The notes below the pieces were generated by a model that searched no databases, was not told where the DNA came from, and saw only the letters and a list, made by a program, of their open reading frames with translations. A DNA stretch of 64,000 nucleotides from Marinospirillum alkalitolerans (GTDB lineage Bacteria > Pseudomonadota > Gammaproteobacteria > Pseudomonadales > Halomonadaceae): NCBI RefSeq assembly GCF_045055655.1, contig NZ_JBANFI010000004.1:186001-250000 (forward strand), read 5' to 3'. Made by a program: the position numbers and the translations under genes. Shown one piece after another: positions 54,245 through 63,898 of the stretch. Position 1 is the stretch's first letter; each line of letters begins with the position of its first letter.

Positions 54245-55765
54245 ATGTCGATGAAACCCAGTCTTGGACTCAATCTTTCACAAAGCCTTGTCATCACACC
54301 TCAGTTGCAGCAGGCCATCTATCTGCTACAACTCTCGACGCTGGATTTACAACAAGAAATCCAGCAGGCACTGGAGTCTAATCCGCTACTCGAACTCGAA
54401 GAGCAAGAACTGGATGACACACCCGCAGCCAGCAGCCCACTCGAGGACACGGCCAGCCACCACCAAGACAGCGCCTCAGATGAATCCAGCAGAGAAAGAG
54501 AAGTAGATCACGCTGCTCAGGATGACTGGCAGGAAACCAGCATCCCTCAAGAGCTGGAGATCGATACCGTTTGGGATGACATCTACACACCTGAAAGCAG
54601 CGGCTCCAGTTCAGCGCAGATGGAAGAAGATCGAGAAGACTATGCTAGCGACAGTCAAGCACTCAGTCTACAGGATCACCTGCTCTGGCAGCTCAACCTG
54701 AATGTCCACCACGAACCTGATCGCCTGATTGGCGAGGCACTGATCGATAGCATCAACAGCGATGGCTATCTGCTTGAAGACCTGGCTGCCTTAACTGAGG
54801 CACTCAAAATCCAGGAGCCGGATCTTCTGGGCGACCTAGAGCTTGAAGACGTGCAAGCTGTCCTGAAACTCATCCAGCATTTTGACCCCACAGGTGTAGG
54901 CGCGCGCGATTTGCGCGAATGCCTGTTGCTACAACTTGAGCAGCTCCCCAGCGATACCCCTTGGCGTAGCGCAGCTCTGCGCCTGACTGATCAATATCTG
55001 GAGGTGCTGGCCAATCGTGATTATCGCTTTTTACAAAGACGCCTGCGCCTGAACAGTGAAGCTGAACTCCAGCAAGTCATTCAGCTGATCCAATCCCTTC
55101 ATCCACGCCCTGGCAGCAGAATCGAAAGCGAACCCGCTGCGTATGTAATTCCAGATCTACTGGTCACACGGACTGAACTGGGCTGGCGTGTTGAGCTGAA
55201 TCCTGAAAGCCAGCCTAAGCTACGCATCCAATCCCGCTACTCAGACCTGATTCGCCGCGCTGATCACAGTGAGACCAATGTGTACCTTAAAGAACATCTC
55301 AAAGAAGCCCAGTGGCTGATCAAGAGCCTGCAAAGCCGCAGCGAGACGCTCCTCAAGGTCGGCAGCAAGATTGTTGAGCGCCAGCAGGAGTTCTTTGAAC
55401 ATGGCGAAGAATATATGAAACCAATGATTCTGGCCGATATCGCCCAGGCGATCGACATGCATGAATCAACGATTTCACGCGCCACCACGCAAAAATACAT
55501 GCACACGCCTAAAGGTATTTTTGAACTCAAATACTTCTTCTCCAGCCATGTGGCAACAGCCCAAGGAGGCGAGGCCTCTTCAACGGCCATTCGCGCCATG
55601 CTGAAGAAGCTGATCAACAATGAGCCACCTAAGAAGCCCCTTTCTGACAATAAACTGGCAGAGCTGCTCGCTGAAGCCGGTATCCAGATTGCGCGCCGAA
55701 CCATTGCCAAGTATCGAGAAGCGATGAATATTCCTCCTTCCAGTGAACGCAAACGCCTTGGATAG
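54245..55765 (+). CDS. rpoN: RNA polymerase sigma-54 factor
   Basis: A 506-residue sigma-54. Region I (Gln/Leu-rich, TPQLQQAIYLLQLSTLDLQ, activator-interacting), an acidic region II (about 50-140), the core-binding domain, the helix-turn-helix (ESTISRATTQKYMHTPKG) and the C-terminal RpoN box ARRTIAKYREAM are all present. ATG 54245 is four bases after TAGGG; ATG 54251 gives the MKPSL start seen in Pseudomonas and is equally possible. Followed by hpf, ptsN, rapZ and ptsO as in most gammaproteobacteria. Confidence 0.97.
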   Translation: MSMKPSLGLNLSQSLVITPQLQQAIYLLQLSTLDLQQEIQQALESNPLLELEEQELDDTPAASSPLEDTASHHQDSASDESSREREVDHAAQDDWQETSIPQELEIDTVWDDIYTPESSGSSSAQMEEDREDYASDSQALSLQDHLLWQLNLNVHHEPDRLIGEALIDSINSDGYLLEDLAALTEALKIQEPDLLGDLELEDVQAVLKLIQHFDPTGVGARDLRECLLLQLEQLPSDTPWRSAALRLTDQYLEVLANRDYRFLQRRLRLNSEAELQQVIQLIQSLHPRPGSRIESEPAAYVIPDLLVTRTELGWRVELNPESQPKLRIQSRYSDLIRRADHSETNVYLKEHLKEAQWLIKSLQSRSETLLKVGSKIVERQQEFFEHGEEYMKPMILADIAQAIDMHESTISRATTQKYMHTPKGIFELKYFFSSHVATAQGGEASSTAIRAMLKKLINNEPPKKPLSDNKLAELLAEAGIQIARRTIAKYREAMNIPPSSERKRLG

Positions 55766-55886
55766 CCTCTTCATCCCACACTTTGTCAAGCGATATTTTT
55801 AGCCCCTGAGCGACCAGCAAGGCTTTGCTTTCATTGAAAAAGGGTTACAATGAAATCTCATGCTACTCAAGACAAGGAGCTTTCTT

Positions 55887-56192
55887 ATGCAAATGAACAT
55901 CACTGGACATCACGTTGAACTGACTAACGCCTTGCGTGAATATGTTGAAACTAAATTTGCCAAGCTAGAACGTCATTTTGACCAGATCACCAATGTGCAA
56001 GTCACACTGACTGTCGATAAGCTCCGTCAGATCGCTGAAGCGACCCTCAATGTGGCCGGTGGAGAAATCCACGCTAGCGGCGAAACCGAAGACATGTATG
56101 CCGCTATCGACCAGCTGGTTGACAAGCTGGATCGCCAGTTGATCAAGCATAAAGAAAAGAACCAGGCTCGCCTCCAAGGCGCCACTCACTAA
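55887..56192 (+). CDS. hpf: Ribosome hibernation promoting factor, short form
   Basis: A 101-residue HPF with the S30AE fold: MNITGHHVELTNALREYVE, KFAKLERHFDQITNVQV and DMYAAIDQLVDKLDRQL. Short HPF helps form inactive 100S ribosomes in stationary phase. ATG 55887 has AAGGAG seven bases upstream. A TACAAT box at 55846-55851 could be a separate promoter, but its -35 is poor. In enterics rpoN is likewise followed by hpf. Confidence 0.94.
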   Translation: MQMNITGHHVELTNALREYVETKFAKLERHFDQITNVQVTLTVDKLRQIAEATLNVAGGEIHASGETEDMYAAIDQLVDKLDRQLIKHKEKNQARLQGATH

Positions 56193-56212
56193 TTATTGCT
56201 GCCCTACCCGAT

Positions 56213-56683
56213 ATGCCACTTAATGATATCTTGACCCTCGAGCGCACCCTGGCAGGGGTGCCTGGAGGGAGCAAAAAACGAGTTCTTGAATACTTCAGCC
56301 GCTTTATCGCCCAGCAGATTCCACAGCTGGATGCCGAGGAGGTCTTTTCAAGTCTCATTGCCCGCGAAAAACTGGGCAGTACAGGTATCGGGCAGGGCAT
56401 TGCCTTGCCTCACTGTCGCATGCGCCACTGCTCCGAAGCCGTAGGCACTTTTATTCGTTTACGCGACAAAATTGATTTTGATGCCATCGATGGCCAACCC
56501 GTTGATCTTATTTTTGTGCTGCTGGTACCAGAAGAAGCCAATGAAGCCCATTTGCAAACTCTGGCAGAGCTCGCGCAAAAGTTCTCCGATGAAGACCTGC
56601 GCAAGGCATTGCGTAAAACAGATGTCGCTGAACAACTCCATCAACTGATTACCTCACCCCTGGAAGCCTCAAGCTCTGGGTAG
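56213..56683 (+). CDS. ptsN: Nitrogen-regulatory PTS enzyme IIA (EIIA-Ntr)
   Basis: A 156-residue EIIA-Ntr. The phosphorylated His is in GIGQGIALPHCRM, and PVDLIFVLLVPEEANEAHL is a typical core. It regulates potassium transport and nitrogen/phosphate responses rather than transporting sugar. No strong ribosome site precedes the ATG at 56213. Part of the Ntr phosphotransfer chain with ptsO downstream; ptsP is outside the window. Confidence 0.95.
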   Translation: MPLNDILTLERTLAGVPGGSKKRVLEYFSRFIAQQIPQLDAEEVFSSLIAREKLGSTGIGQGIALPHCRMRHCSEAVGTFIRLRDKIDFDAIDGQPVDLIFVLLVPEEANEAHLQTLAELAQKFSDEDLRKALRKTDVAEQLHQLITSPLEASSSG

Positions 56684-56707
56684 AATCGAACTCAAGGGAG
56701 GCGCGTG

Positions 56708-57568
56708 ATGCAGCTAGTGATTATTAGTGGTCGCTCAGGATCAGGCAAAAGCGCCGCCCTGCATGCACTTGAAGACCTGGGTTATTATGCCATTGATAAC
56801 CTCCCTGCGAGTCTACTGATGCCACTGGCGCAACAGCACCAGCACCAACTCAGCCGTCTTGCCGTGAGTATTGATGCGCGTAATCTCCCTAGCGATCTCG
56901 CCGCCTTTCCTGACCTACTACAAGAGCTGGCCCTCACTGGTATTCAATGGCATCTGGTTTATCTCAATGCCAGCGCCAAAACGCTGATGGAGCGCTTTTC
57001 TGCGACACGGCGTCGCCATCCCTTGACGCGCGATGGGCAGCTTTCACTGTTCGAAGCAATAGAAGAAGAACAGCGCTTACTTGATCCACTGGCCAGTCTT
57101 GCCAGCACCACCTTTGATACCACCCGTCTCAGTGTGCATGAGCTGCGTAGCTGCATCACCCAGCAGGTGGGCTCGACCAAGCAGCAGCCAACGACCCTGT
57201 TGTTTCAGTCCTTTGGTTTTAAGCGCGGCGTTCCCTTGGATGCCGATCTGCTGTTTGATGTACGCTGCCTGCCTAACCCCTACTGGGATGTCAACCTGCG
57301 TGAACTCACCGGCCTAGATGCCCGTGTGCAGCAGTTTCTCGCCGCACAAGAGGCCACCCAAGCCATGCAGGCCTCGATTCGCACCTTTGTCGAGACCTGG
57401 CTGCAACCCTATATCGATAGCAACCGTAGCTATATCACGGTGGGCATAGGCTGTACGGGGGGGCAACACCGCTCCGTTTATCTGGCCGAACAGCTTGGCC
57501 GTGACTTTGCACCCTTACATGCAGATGTTAAAGTACGCCACCGAGATCTCTCATCTGGCCCGCACTAA
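56708..57568 (+). CDS. rapZ: RNase adaptor protein RapZ
   Basis: A 286-residue P-loop protein. Walker A is IISGRSGSGKSAALHAL, followed by YYAIDNLPASLL; the C-terminal RNA-binding domain has IGCTGGQHRSVYLAEQL. In E. coli it guides RNase E to the GlmZ sRNA and so controls glucosamine-6-phosphate supply. ATG 56708 has GGAGG six bases upstream; GTG 56705 is less likely. Confidence 0.95.
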   Translation: MQLVIISGRSGSGKSAALHALEDLGYYAIDNLPASLLMPLAQQHQHQLSRLAVSIDARNLPSDLAAFPDLLQELALTGIQWHLVYLNASAKTLMERFSATRRRHPLTRDGQLSLFEAIEEEQRLLDPLASLASTTFDTTRLSVHELRSCITQQVGSTKQQPTTLLFQSFGFKRGVPLDADLLFDVRCLPNPYWDVNLRELTGLDARVQQFLAAQEATQAMQASIRTFVETWLQPYIDSNRSYITVGIGCTGGQHRSVYLAEQLGRDFAPLHADVKVRHRDLSSGPH

Positions 57569-57616
57569 ACGCGCCCAGCTGAGCCGATGAAGTCCGCTCC
57601 TTGTACGAAGAACATC

Positions 57617-57886
57617 ATGATCGAAAAAAAAATCACGCTGATCAATAAGCGCGGACTCCATGCACGCGCAGCGACAAAGGTTGTACAATGCTGCCAGCCC
57701 TTTGCCGCCAAAACAGAAATCTGCCTTGATAACAAGATTGCCAGTACACGCAACATCATGCAGCTGCTAATGCTGGCAGCCCCTTGTGGCACTGAAATCA
57801 GCCTGCGTGCCGATGGCGAAGACGAACAAGCTGCTATGCACGCGCTAGAGCAGCTGATACTAGATCGATTTGATGAGGAAGACTAA
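57617..57886 (+). CDS. ptsO: HPr-like phosphocarrier of the nitrogen PTS
   Basis: An 89-residue HPr-fold protein. The phosphorylated His is in KRGLHARAATK, the NPr/PtsO form (HARA rather than HARP). The position of the regulatory Ser46 holds Asn (TRNIMQLLML). It passes phosphate from PtsP to PtsN. ATG 57617 gives the family start. Preceded by rapZ and followed by darP within four bases. Confidence 0.93.
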   Translation: MIEKKITLINKRGLHARAATKVVQCCQPFAAKTEICLDNKIASTRNIMQLLMLAAPCGTEISLRADGEDEQAAMHALEQLILDRFDEED

Positions 57887-57890
57887 GTCA

Positions 57891-58409
57891 ATGTCAGCCC
57901 CCCAGCAGGATACCCATGAGGACTCCGGTCCGAGCAAGAGTGAACTCAAGCGCCAAGCCCTCGCCCTGCAAGATTTGGGTAAAAAACTGCTTGATTTAAA
58001 TAAAGAGCAGCTCAAGCAATTACCACTGGATGACCTGCTTCTTGAGACCCTGCGCGAATATCATCGCATTAGTTCTCACGAAGCCCGACGCCGCCTGCTG
58101 CAACGCATAGGTAAGCTGCTGCGTTCGGCTGATCATGAACGCATTCAGCTGGGAGTCGATCGCTTTGATGCCAGCTCAGATGCCTATGCTCAGCATTTCC
58201 AACAACTTGAACACTGGCGCGAACGTCTGATCACAGAGGACAGCGCATTACAGGAGTTTGTGGCCTTATGGCCTGAGTGTGAGGTTCAGCTGCTACGCCA
58301 GCTGATTCGTAACGCACGCAAGGAACGCGCCGAGGGCAAACCTCCAGCGCAAGCACGCAAAATCTTCCGTCTTTTGCGCGATCTAGCCGAAAAACCCCAG
58401 CCGCTTTAA
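57891..58409 (+). CDS. darP: Ribosome-associated protein DarP (YjgA, DUF615)
   Basis: A 172-residue basic helical protein. SKSELKRQALALQDLGKKL, the helix with REYHRISSHEARRRLLQRIGKLLR and RNARKERAEGKPPAQARKIFRLL are typical of YjgA, which binds late 50S assembly intermediates. ATG 57891 has GAGG upstream within the end of ptsO. In Pseudomonas its neighbours are tldD and pmbA, which are not here. Confidence 0.92.
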   Translation: MSAPQQDTHEDSGPSKSELKRQALALQDLGKKLLDLNKEQLKQLPLDDLLLETLREYHRISSHEARRRLLQRIGKLLRSADHERIQLGVDRFDASSDAYAQHFQQLEHWRERLITEDSALQEFVALWPECEVQLLRQLIRNARKERAEGKPPAQARKIFRLLRDLAEKPQPL

Positions 58410-58445
58410 ACCCGCCACAGTCAGCATTAAGCTGAGTGAATCGAT

Positions 58446-58536
58446 TTAAGGAACCTCTGATCAAGGTCACGGGCGCAAGTCAGGACAGCATTCATTCCAG
58501 ACGAATGAGCGCAGTAGTTAATCAGAGGCCTCTTAA
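58446..58536. mobile_element. Putative MITE-like element (83 bp) with imperfect inverted ends and TTAA flanks
   Basis: Between 58450 and 58532 the left end GGAACCTCTGATCAA matches the inverted right end GAGGCCTCTGATTAA at 11 of 15 positions, including CCTCTGAT without a gap. TTAA stands on both sides (58446-58449 and 58533-58536), as a 4-bp target duplication would. A small internal stem TCATTC/GAATGA lies in the middle. There is no open reading frame. The right TTAA contains the yhdP stop codon. No transposase is in the window, so this is an inference from structure. Confidence 0.45.
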
Positions 58537-61500
58537 AACAAGCGCTGCAAACGAATATCTGGGTCGGCTAACGGCCCAGTAATGCGATAGTGGGCTTGGC
58601 TCAGATTATCCAGCAGCCCCCCAACTGAGCGCTGCACCAGCCACAAGACCACCCCAACCTGAGGCGCACCGGCCAGAACAGCCGCCAAAGGCAGGGTTTG
58701 CCCAACTGGCAAGACCAAGCTCATTTCCTGATCCAGCGTGCGCTCGATTAAATCTATCTCCCCTCTCAGGGTCAAACGCGGCACCGCGCTGGTCATCACC
58801 AAGGGCGTTTCAGTGGTCACTCTGCCTTCTGTCAGCCGATAACGACCTTGCACCCGCTCATAGGCAAAGCCTTGCTCCGTCACATCTGAGAAATCGAGCT
58901 GTAAACGCCTGAGCAGCCGCACCGGATTGAGCAAGGCCAGCAGACGACTGGCCTCACGCGCACCGCCCTCCACCTGAGGGAAGCGCCCCTGACGCAGATC
59001 AACCCCCAGCTGGGCCTGCAAGGCCATCAAGGAAAAGGCAGCCGGTGAGCCACTCCAGTGGCCAGTCATACTCAAATCATGCTGGCGACTGGTCACACTA
59101 GCGGGTTGGGCCAGCAAGGCGCTCAGTGCCGGCGCGATATCCTCTCCTGCGAGCTGCAAAGAAAACTGCGTTTGCTCTCGTGCACGATCCCAGTGCAGAT
59201 GTCCGATAAAACGACTGGCTTCAAGCTGAGCCTGAGCTTCGATCTGCCAGCCTTCGGTCGCGCTTAAAGGACGCAACTGAGCCTGCCAACGTCCAAAACG
59301 CCTGACACCCCAACGCAGATCGTCCACTGTCAAATCCATCTCTGGAAGAGACAAGGCGCCCAGATGAGCCCAAGGGTCAGGAGCGGCTTCGGCCATCAAA
59401 GCGGCACGCCGTTCACCTGGTTCCCATGCCAACGGCTCGCTGGGATCGGCCTGCATTTCTGGCCAATGCACAAACTCGACCTCAACCTGCCACGGCTGAG
59501 TCGGGATCAGCTGATAAGCCTCGCCTGCCGTCTCGATTGCTCTCCAGCGCACACGCCATAAATCAGCCTGCTGCTCGGCCTCCAGCTGCACTTCTTCCAG
59601 ACACTGCTGCTGATAACAGAGTTGGCCTAAGGCAGCCTGCAGGCGATACTGCCATGCCATCGGTGCTTCGCCTGTTCTTTCGGCTGTTTCTTCTGCAATC
59701 AGAGTGGGGAGAAGATCCTGCCAATCAGCAAGATCAATCCGTGGCTGCTCAATCGATACCTGTAGCTGACCTGCCGCCAGATCCAGCTCAGCTGGCTGAG
59801 GCTGGTGCTCATACCAGGCAAGGTGCAGAGCGGGTTGTGCGCCACTCAACCAAGCCGCTAAAGCCAGATCTTCACCCAGCTGAAGATCAAGACGCCAAGG
59901 ATCAGAAATCAAATCCAGCGTCAGCGCCAGAGGCCGCGTCTGGTCCGCTGACTTGGCAAAATCCAGTGGCCCCAGCCATTGCCAGCCTTGTAGATCACTC
60001 TGCACCGTCAGCGCCAGCTGTTGTGGCCGCCAGATGAGTTGGCCCGATGCAGAAGTCGCGCCCTCAAGCCCTGCGGGTGGCGTCAGCTGAAGCGCCTCGG
60101 CCAGCGCGGCCACCTCTAAATCATCCACTGTCCAGTTGAGCAGCCAAGGGTCCTGGCCTGCAAAATCAACCCTCACTGGCGCCTCACCCCAGCGCGCGCT
60201 CAAGCCCCTACTAGAAAGTCCTTGATGCCAGTCAAAGGCCAGCCTGCCTTCTATCGCCTCTAGCCGAAGTGACAGATCCGGCCAATCCAACTGCGCAGCC
60301 TCAATCCCTGCATCAAGATGCAGCCCCGTCACAACCTGCGGCTGAGCGAGATCCAGCTGCAGGCTAAAATCGCCTGTTGCTGCGCCTGAATACTGCCACA
60401 GGGTCAGCAGCTCTGGCACCCACTGCTGCAAGGGTGTGGCCTGCATCCACCAGGGCCATACAGCCAGATCAGCCTGCCACTGCGCGTGGAGATCCAGCAG
60501 CAGGCCAGTTTCTTCTAATTGCCCCTCTAGGCGCAGATTCGCCAGATCGACCCCCGCCAGCTGACCTTGTGGCAAGTCTATCTTGAGCTGATCATCTCGC
60601 CAGCGGATCTGACCCACAAGCTGCTCAGCCTGAGGCCAATCAGCATCAAAGCGTAATGCAACTTGATCAACATCCAGAGCCAGCTGCACAGTCAGTGGCA
60701 GCCCAGCGCCAAGATGACCACTCATCAAATAGGCCCCTTGGCGCACACGACCGCCTTGAATCCCCATCTCAAGCCAGTCCATCAAGGTCTCAGGCAATAG
60801 GCGTCCCGGCACCAAGCGAGCATACTGAGCGGCCTGTGCCTCGGCCAAGCCCAGATTCAAATAAAAATGCGGATCGCCGACCGAGGGAATAAAAAGGGCA
60901 AACTCACCCGACACCTGCGTTGCTTCTAACTCGTCTTCATCCGCCAGCAAGACACTCAATGGCCGCCCCAGCACCTGCCAGCCACCCTCCTGCTGCTGCC
61001 AGGCCACTCGCCCTGATGCTGCGGCAACCGGCCAGCTACGGCTATAGAACTGAGGAAAACCAAACACCAGCGGCGCGCCTTGCAAATCAACCCAGCCCTG
61101 ATCAGGCCGCACCCACAGCTGTCCAATAACGCCCTGCGCCTCGGGGGCTCCAGCCCAAGCCGCCACACCCACTTGATCCAAGGTGGCACTCAGTGTCCAG
61201 TCCTCTAGCTGATCAGCCGGTGCTTGCCAAAGCAGCTGCTGCAACTGGCCCGTGAGTGCCAGATCGCTGAGCAGCGGGTCCAGCGCTTCAGGCATCAGAG
61301 CAAAGTGGTGCAGAAAAGGCGCGATCAGGCTCAATTCAAGCGATTCCAGACGCAGCGTCATCCACTGCGCATCACGCTGAATCGATCCGTACCAATCAAC
61401 CGCCGGTGCGGCATCCAGCACCAGATCGTGCAGTTTCCAATCAAGCCGTTGCCACTCTGCTAGGCGCTGCGCTTCTAGCTCAGCATGCGCCAGAGTCAAA

Positions 61501-62405
61501 GTCGCTCCCTCAGGTGCGGTGATCACCAAACCCTCAAGCTGGAGCTGGAGCCGCCACTCACCTTGGTCATAGTGGAACCAGGCCTCAAGAGACTCAGCAC
61601 GCTGTGCAGCAGGCGGCTGCGGCCAATCTTCTGGCCATAAAGCCAACCAATCGGCCAGATCTAATTGCGGGAGTCGTAAGTAGGCTTCCAGCTTCTCTGG
61701 TCGACCAGAAAAGGCATCACCAAAGACAGTCAGTACCAAGCGCGGCTGATCATCGCCTAGCTGCGGTAGATCGAGTATGAACTCCAGCTCGCGCCCGCCA
61801 GACCAGGCTTGATAGTGCAGACTCTGTGCGACCAGCGTTTGTGCTGGGTGATCCAACGGTTGGAGATGGAGATGGAGCTGCTGTAGATCGAGCTCACCTT
61901 GACGCAGCAGCCAATCCAATATGGCTTGTCCACGCTGACTGGCCTCTGACAGAGTATCTGACTCTGCCTCTCTGTGCTCTGTCACGGCTTGAAAACGCCC
62001 CTGCCAGCCCTGGGTGGATTCATCAAGATAGAAATCCACACCCGTGATGCTGGCTTTTTTAAGCTGCGGCGTTAGCGTGATCAGGCTCTGCCAGGTATCG
62101 AGGATTAAAGTGAGATCTTGCAAGGCAAAGATGGTCTCGCCATCTGGCTCGATCCAGAGCAGCCCCTGAAGATCCAAACGCGGATTAAGTTGTTCTAAAC
62201 TCAGCTGCCAGTGACTGACCTGCAGCTCGCCATCCAAGCGCTGGTTAATCTGCTCTAGCAGCTCATCCTGCCAAGCATGGCTAAAATAGAAGACTGCACG
62301 CAGGCTGATCACCAGCAGAGCGGTGAGGATCAACAGAAGAGCCGCTGACCAAAGCGGCAGTGTCAGCAGGTAAAAGAAAAGACGTCGCGTGGCGAGGGGG
62401 GACAT
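58533..62405 (-). CDS. yhdP: AsmA-like phospholipid transport protein YhdP
   Basis: A 1290-residue protein (E. coli about 1266) with one N-terminal membrane helix (about 12-38) and a very long periplasmic beta-rich region (DUF3971/AsmA-like repeats), ending with LDQEMSLVLPVGQTLPLAA and GPLADPDIRLQRLF, typical of the family. YhdP, TamB and YdbH are thought to carry phospholipids to the outer membrane. It starts five bases after rng. Domains in the middle cannot be bounded by eye. Confidence 0.92.
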   Translation of the reverse strand: MSPLATRRLFFYLLTLPLWSAALLLILTALLVISLRAVFYFSHAWQDELLEQINQRLDGELQVSHWQLSLEQLNPRLDLQGLLWIEPDGETIFALQDLTLILDTWQSLITLTPQLKKASITGVDFYLDESTQGWQGRFQAVTEHREAESDTLSEASQRGQAILDWLLRQGELDLQQLHLHLQPLDHPAQTLVAQSLHYQAWSGGRELEFILDLPQLGDDQPRLVLTVFGDAFSGRPEKLEAYLRLPQLDLADWLALWPEDWPQPPAAQRAESLEAWFHYDQGEWRLQLQLEGLVITAPEGATLTLAHAELEAQRLAEWQRLDWKLHDLVLDAAPAVDWYGSIQRDAQWMTLRLESLELSLIAPFLHHFALMPEALDPLLSDLALTGQLQQLLWQAPADQLEDWTLSATLDQVGVAAWAGAPEAQGVIGQLWVRPDQGWVDLQGAPLVFGFPQFYSRSWPVAAASGRVAWQQQEGGWQVLGRPLSVLLADEDELEATQVSGEFALFIPSVGDPHFYLNLGLAEAQAAQYARLVPGRLLPETLMDWLEMGIQGGRVRQGAYLMSGHLGAGLPLTVQLALDVDQVALRFDADWPQAEQLVGQIRWRDDQLKIDLPQGQLAGVDLANLRLEGQLEETGLLLDLHAQWQADLAVWPWWMQATPLQQWVPELLTLWQYSGAATGDFSLQLDLAQPQVVTGLHLDAGIEAAQLDWPDLSLRLEAIEGRLAFDWHQGLSSRGLSARWGEAPVRVDFAGQDPWLLNWTVDDLEVAALAEALQLTPPAGLEGATSASGQLIWRPQQLALTVQSDLQGWQWLGPLDFAKSADQTRPLALTLDLISDPWRLDLQLGEDLALAAWLSGAQPALHLAWYEHQPQPAELDLAAGQLQVSIEQPRIDLADWQDLLPTLIAEETAERTGEAPMAWQYRLQAALGQLCYQQQCLEEVQLEAEQQADLWRVRWRAIETAGEAYQLIPTQPWQVEVEFVHWPEMQADPSEPLAWEPGERRAALMAEAAPDPWAHLGALSLPEMDLTVDDLRWGVRRFGRWQAQLRPLSATEGWQIEAQAQLEASRFIGHLHWDRAREQTQFSLQLAGEDIAPALSALLAQPASVTSRQHDLSMTGHWSGSPAAFSLMALQAQLGVDLRQGRFPQVEGGAREASRLLALLNPVRLLRRLQLDFSDVTEQGFAYERVQGRYRLTEGRVTTETPLVMTSAVPRLTLRGEIDLIERTLDQEMSLVLPVGQTLPLAAVLAGAPQVGVVLWLVQRSVGGLLDNLSQAHYRITGPLADPDIRLQRLF

Positions 62406-62410
62406 AACGC

Positions 62411-63874
62411 CTACTGGAGCACGATATCAAACTGCTCTTGGCTGTAAAGGCTTTCGACCTGAAAGCGGATCGGCTTGCCAATAAAGGCCTCAAGATCCGC
62501 AATCGCGGCCGAATCCTCATCCAGGAAGCGATCAACCACAGCCTGACTGGCCATGACCAAATAGGCCTCACCGCTATAGGCTCGATCAACACGCAGCAAA
62601 TCACGCAATACTTCATAGCAGACAGATTCAGCGGTTTTCAGGCTGCCTCGACCCTGACACAGGGAACAGGGCTCACACATCACCTGCTCCAGACTCTCGC
62701 GCGTACGCTTGCGCGTCATCTGCACCAATCCTAGCTCAGTCACACCAGAAAGCTTGGTTTTGGCATGATCCTTCTCAAGGCTTTTCTCAAGCAAACGCAG
62801 GACCTGACGCTGATGTTCAGCATCGTCCATATCAATAAAATCGATAATGATAATGCCACCCAGATTACGCAAACGCAGTTGGCGCACGATGGCTGAAACG
62901 GCTTCGAGATTGGTTTTGAAGATGGTTTCTTCAAGATTGCGATGCCCCACAAAGGCACCCGTGTTGACATCTATCGTGGTCATGGCCTCAGTTTGGTCAA
63001 TCACCAGATAGCCACCACACTTAAGCTGCACCTTGCGCCCAAGGGCTTTTTGGATCTCATCTTCGACGCTATAGAGATCAAAAATCGGCCGCTCGCCTGG
63101 GTAGTATTCGAGTTTGCTTTCAAGCCCTGGGACAAACTCATGCACAAACTCCAGCAGGCGCTGATAATTCTCGCGTGAATCGATGCGAATCTTCTCCAGC
63201 TCTGGACGTACAAAATCACGCATCGAGCGCATAAAAAGCGGCAGGTCTTCATACACACAGCGAATCCCCTGATCACGCGCCAAGCGTCTTTCCACGGCCA
63301 ACCAGACACGGTGCAGGAAATGAATATCCGCCAGCACCTCTTCACTGCCTGCCCCTTCGGCGGCGGTGCGCAGGATAAAACCACTGGCCTCATCCAGCTG
63401 CAACTCTTGTCTGGCTTGAGTGACCAGAGCTTTGAGTCTTTCTCTCTCTTCATGCTGCTCAATGCGCTGCGACACCCCAACATGCGCGGTCTTGGGCATA
63501 TAAACCAGATAACGGGATGGCAAAGAAAGATGGGTTGTCAGGCGTGCGCCCTTGGTACCTATGGGGTCCTTGGTAACCTGAACCACCAAGCGCTGCCCTT
63601 CATGCAGCAAGGCCGCGATATTCGGCTCTTCTTGATTGCTCAGCAAGGGATGCGTGAGTTCAGCAACATGGATAAAAGCGGCACGATCCAAGCCGATATC
63701 GACAAAAGCCGCCTGCATACCGGGCAAAACACGCACGACCTTGCCGCAATAGATGTTACCGACGATACCACGACGACGGACTCGCTCAATATAGACTTCT
63801 TGCAGCACACCGTTTTCGACCAGCGCAACGCGGGTTTCCATCGGGGTGATATTGATCAGCAGTTCTTCGCTCAT
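62411..63874 (-). CDS. rng: Ribonuclease G
   Basis: A 487-residue endonuclease of the RNase E/G family, maturing 16S rRNA and decaying mRNA. The S1-like domain is near YCGKVVRVLPGMQAAFVDIG, catalytic metal residues are in TTIDVNTGAFVG and IIIIDFIDMDD, and the Zn-link is CEPCSLC. Its start follows mreD by 24 bases. In Pseudomonas maf lies between mreD and rng; it is missing here. Confidence 0.96.
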   Translation of the reverse strand: MSEELLINITPMETRVALVENGVLQEVYIERVRRRGIVGNIYCGKVVRVLPGMQAAFVDIGLDRAAFIHVAELTHPLLSNQEEPNIAALLHEGQRLVVQVTKDPIGTKGARLTTHLSLPSRYLVYMPKTAHVGVSQRIEQHEERERLKALVTQARQELQLDEASGFILRTAAEGAGSEEVLADIHFLHRVWLAVERRLARDQGIRCVYEDLPLFMRSMRDFVRPELEKIRIDSRENYQRLLEFVHEFVPGLESKLEYYPGERPIFDLYSVEDEIQKALGRKVQLKCGGYLVIDQTEAMTTIDVNTGAFVGHRNLEETIFKTNLEAVSAIVRQLRLRNLGGIIIIDFIDMDDAEHQRQVLRLLEKSLEKDHAKTKLSGVTELGLVQMTRKRTRESLEQVMCEPCSLCQGRGSLKTAESVCYEVLRDLLRVDRAYSGEAYLVMASQAVVDRFLDEDSAAIADLEAFIGKPIRFQVESLYSQEQFDIVLQ

Positions 63875-63898
63875 TAACTCGACTCCAGCTCTTTCAAA

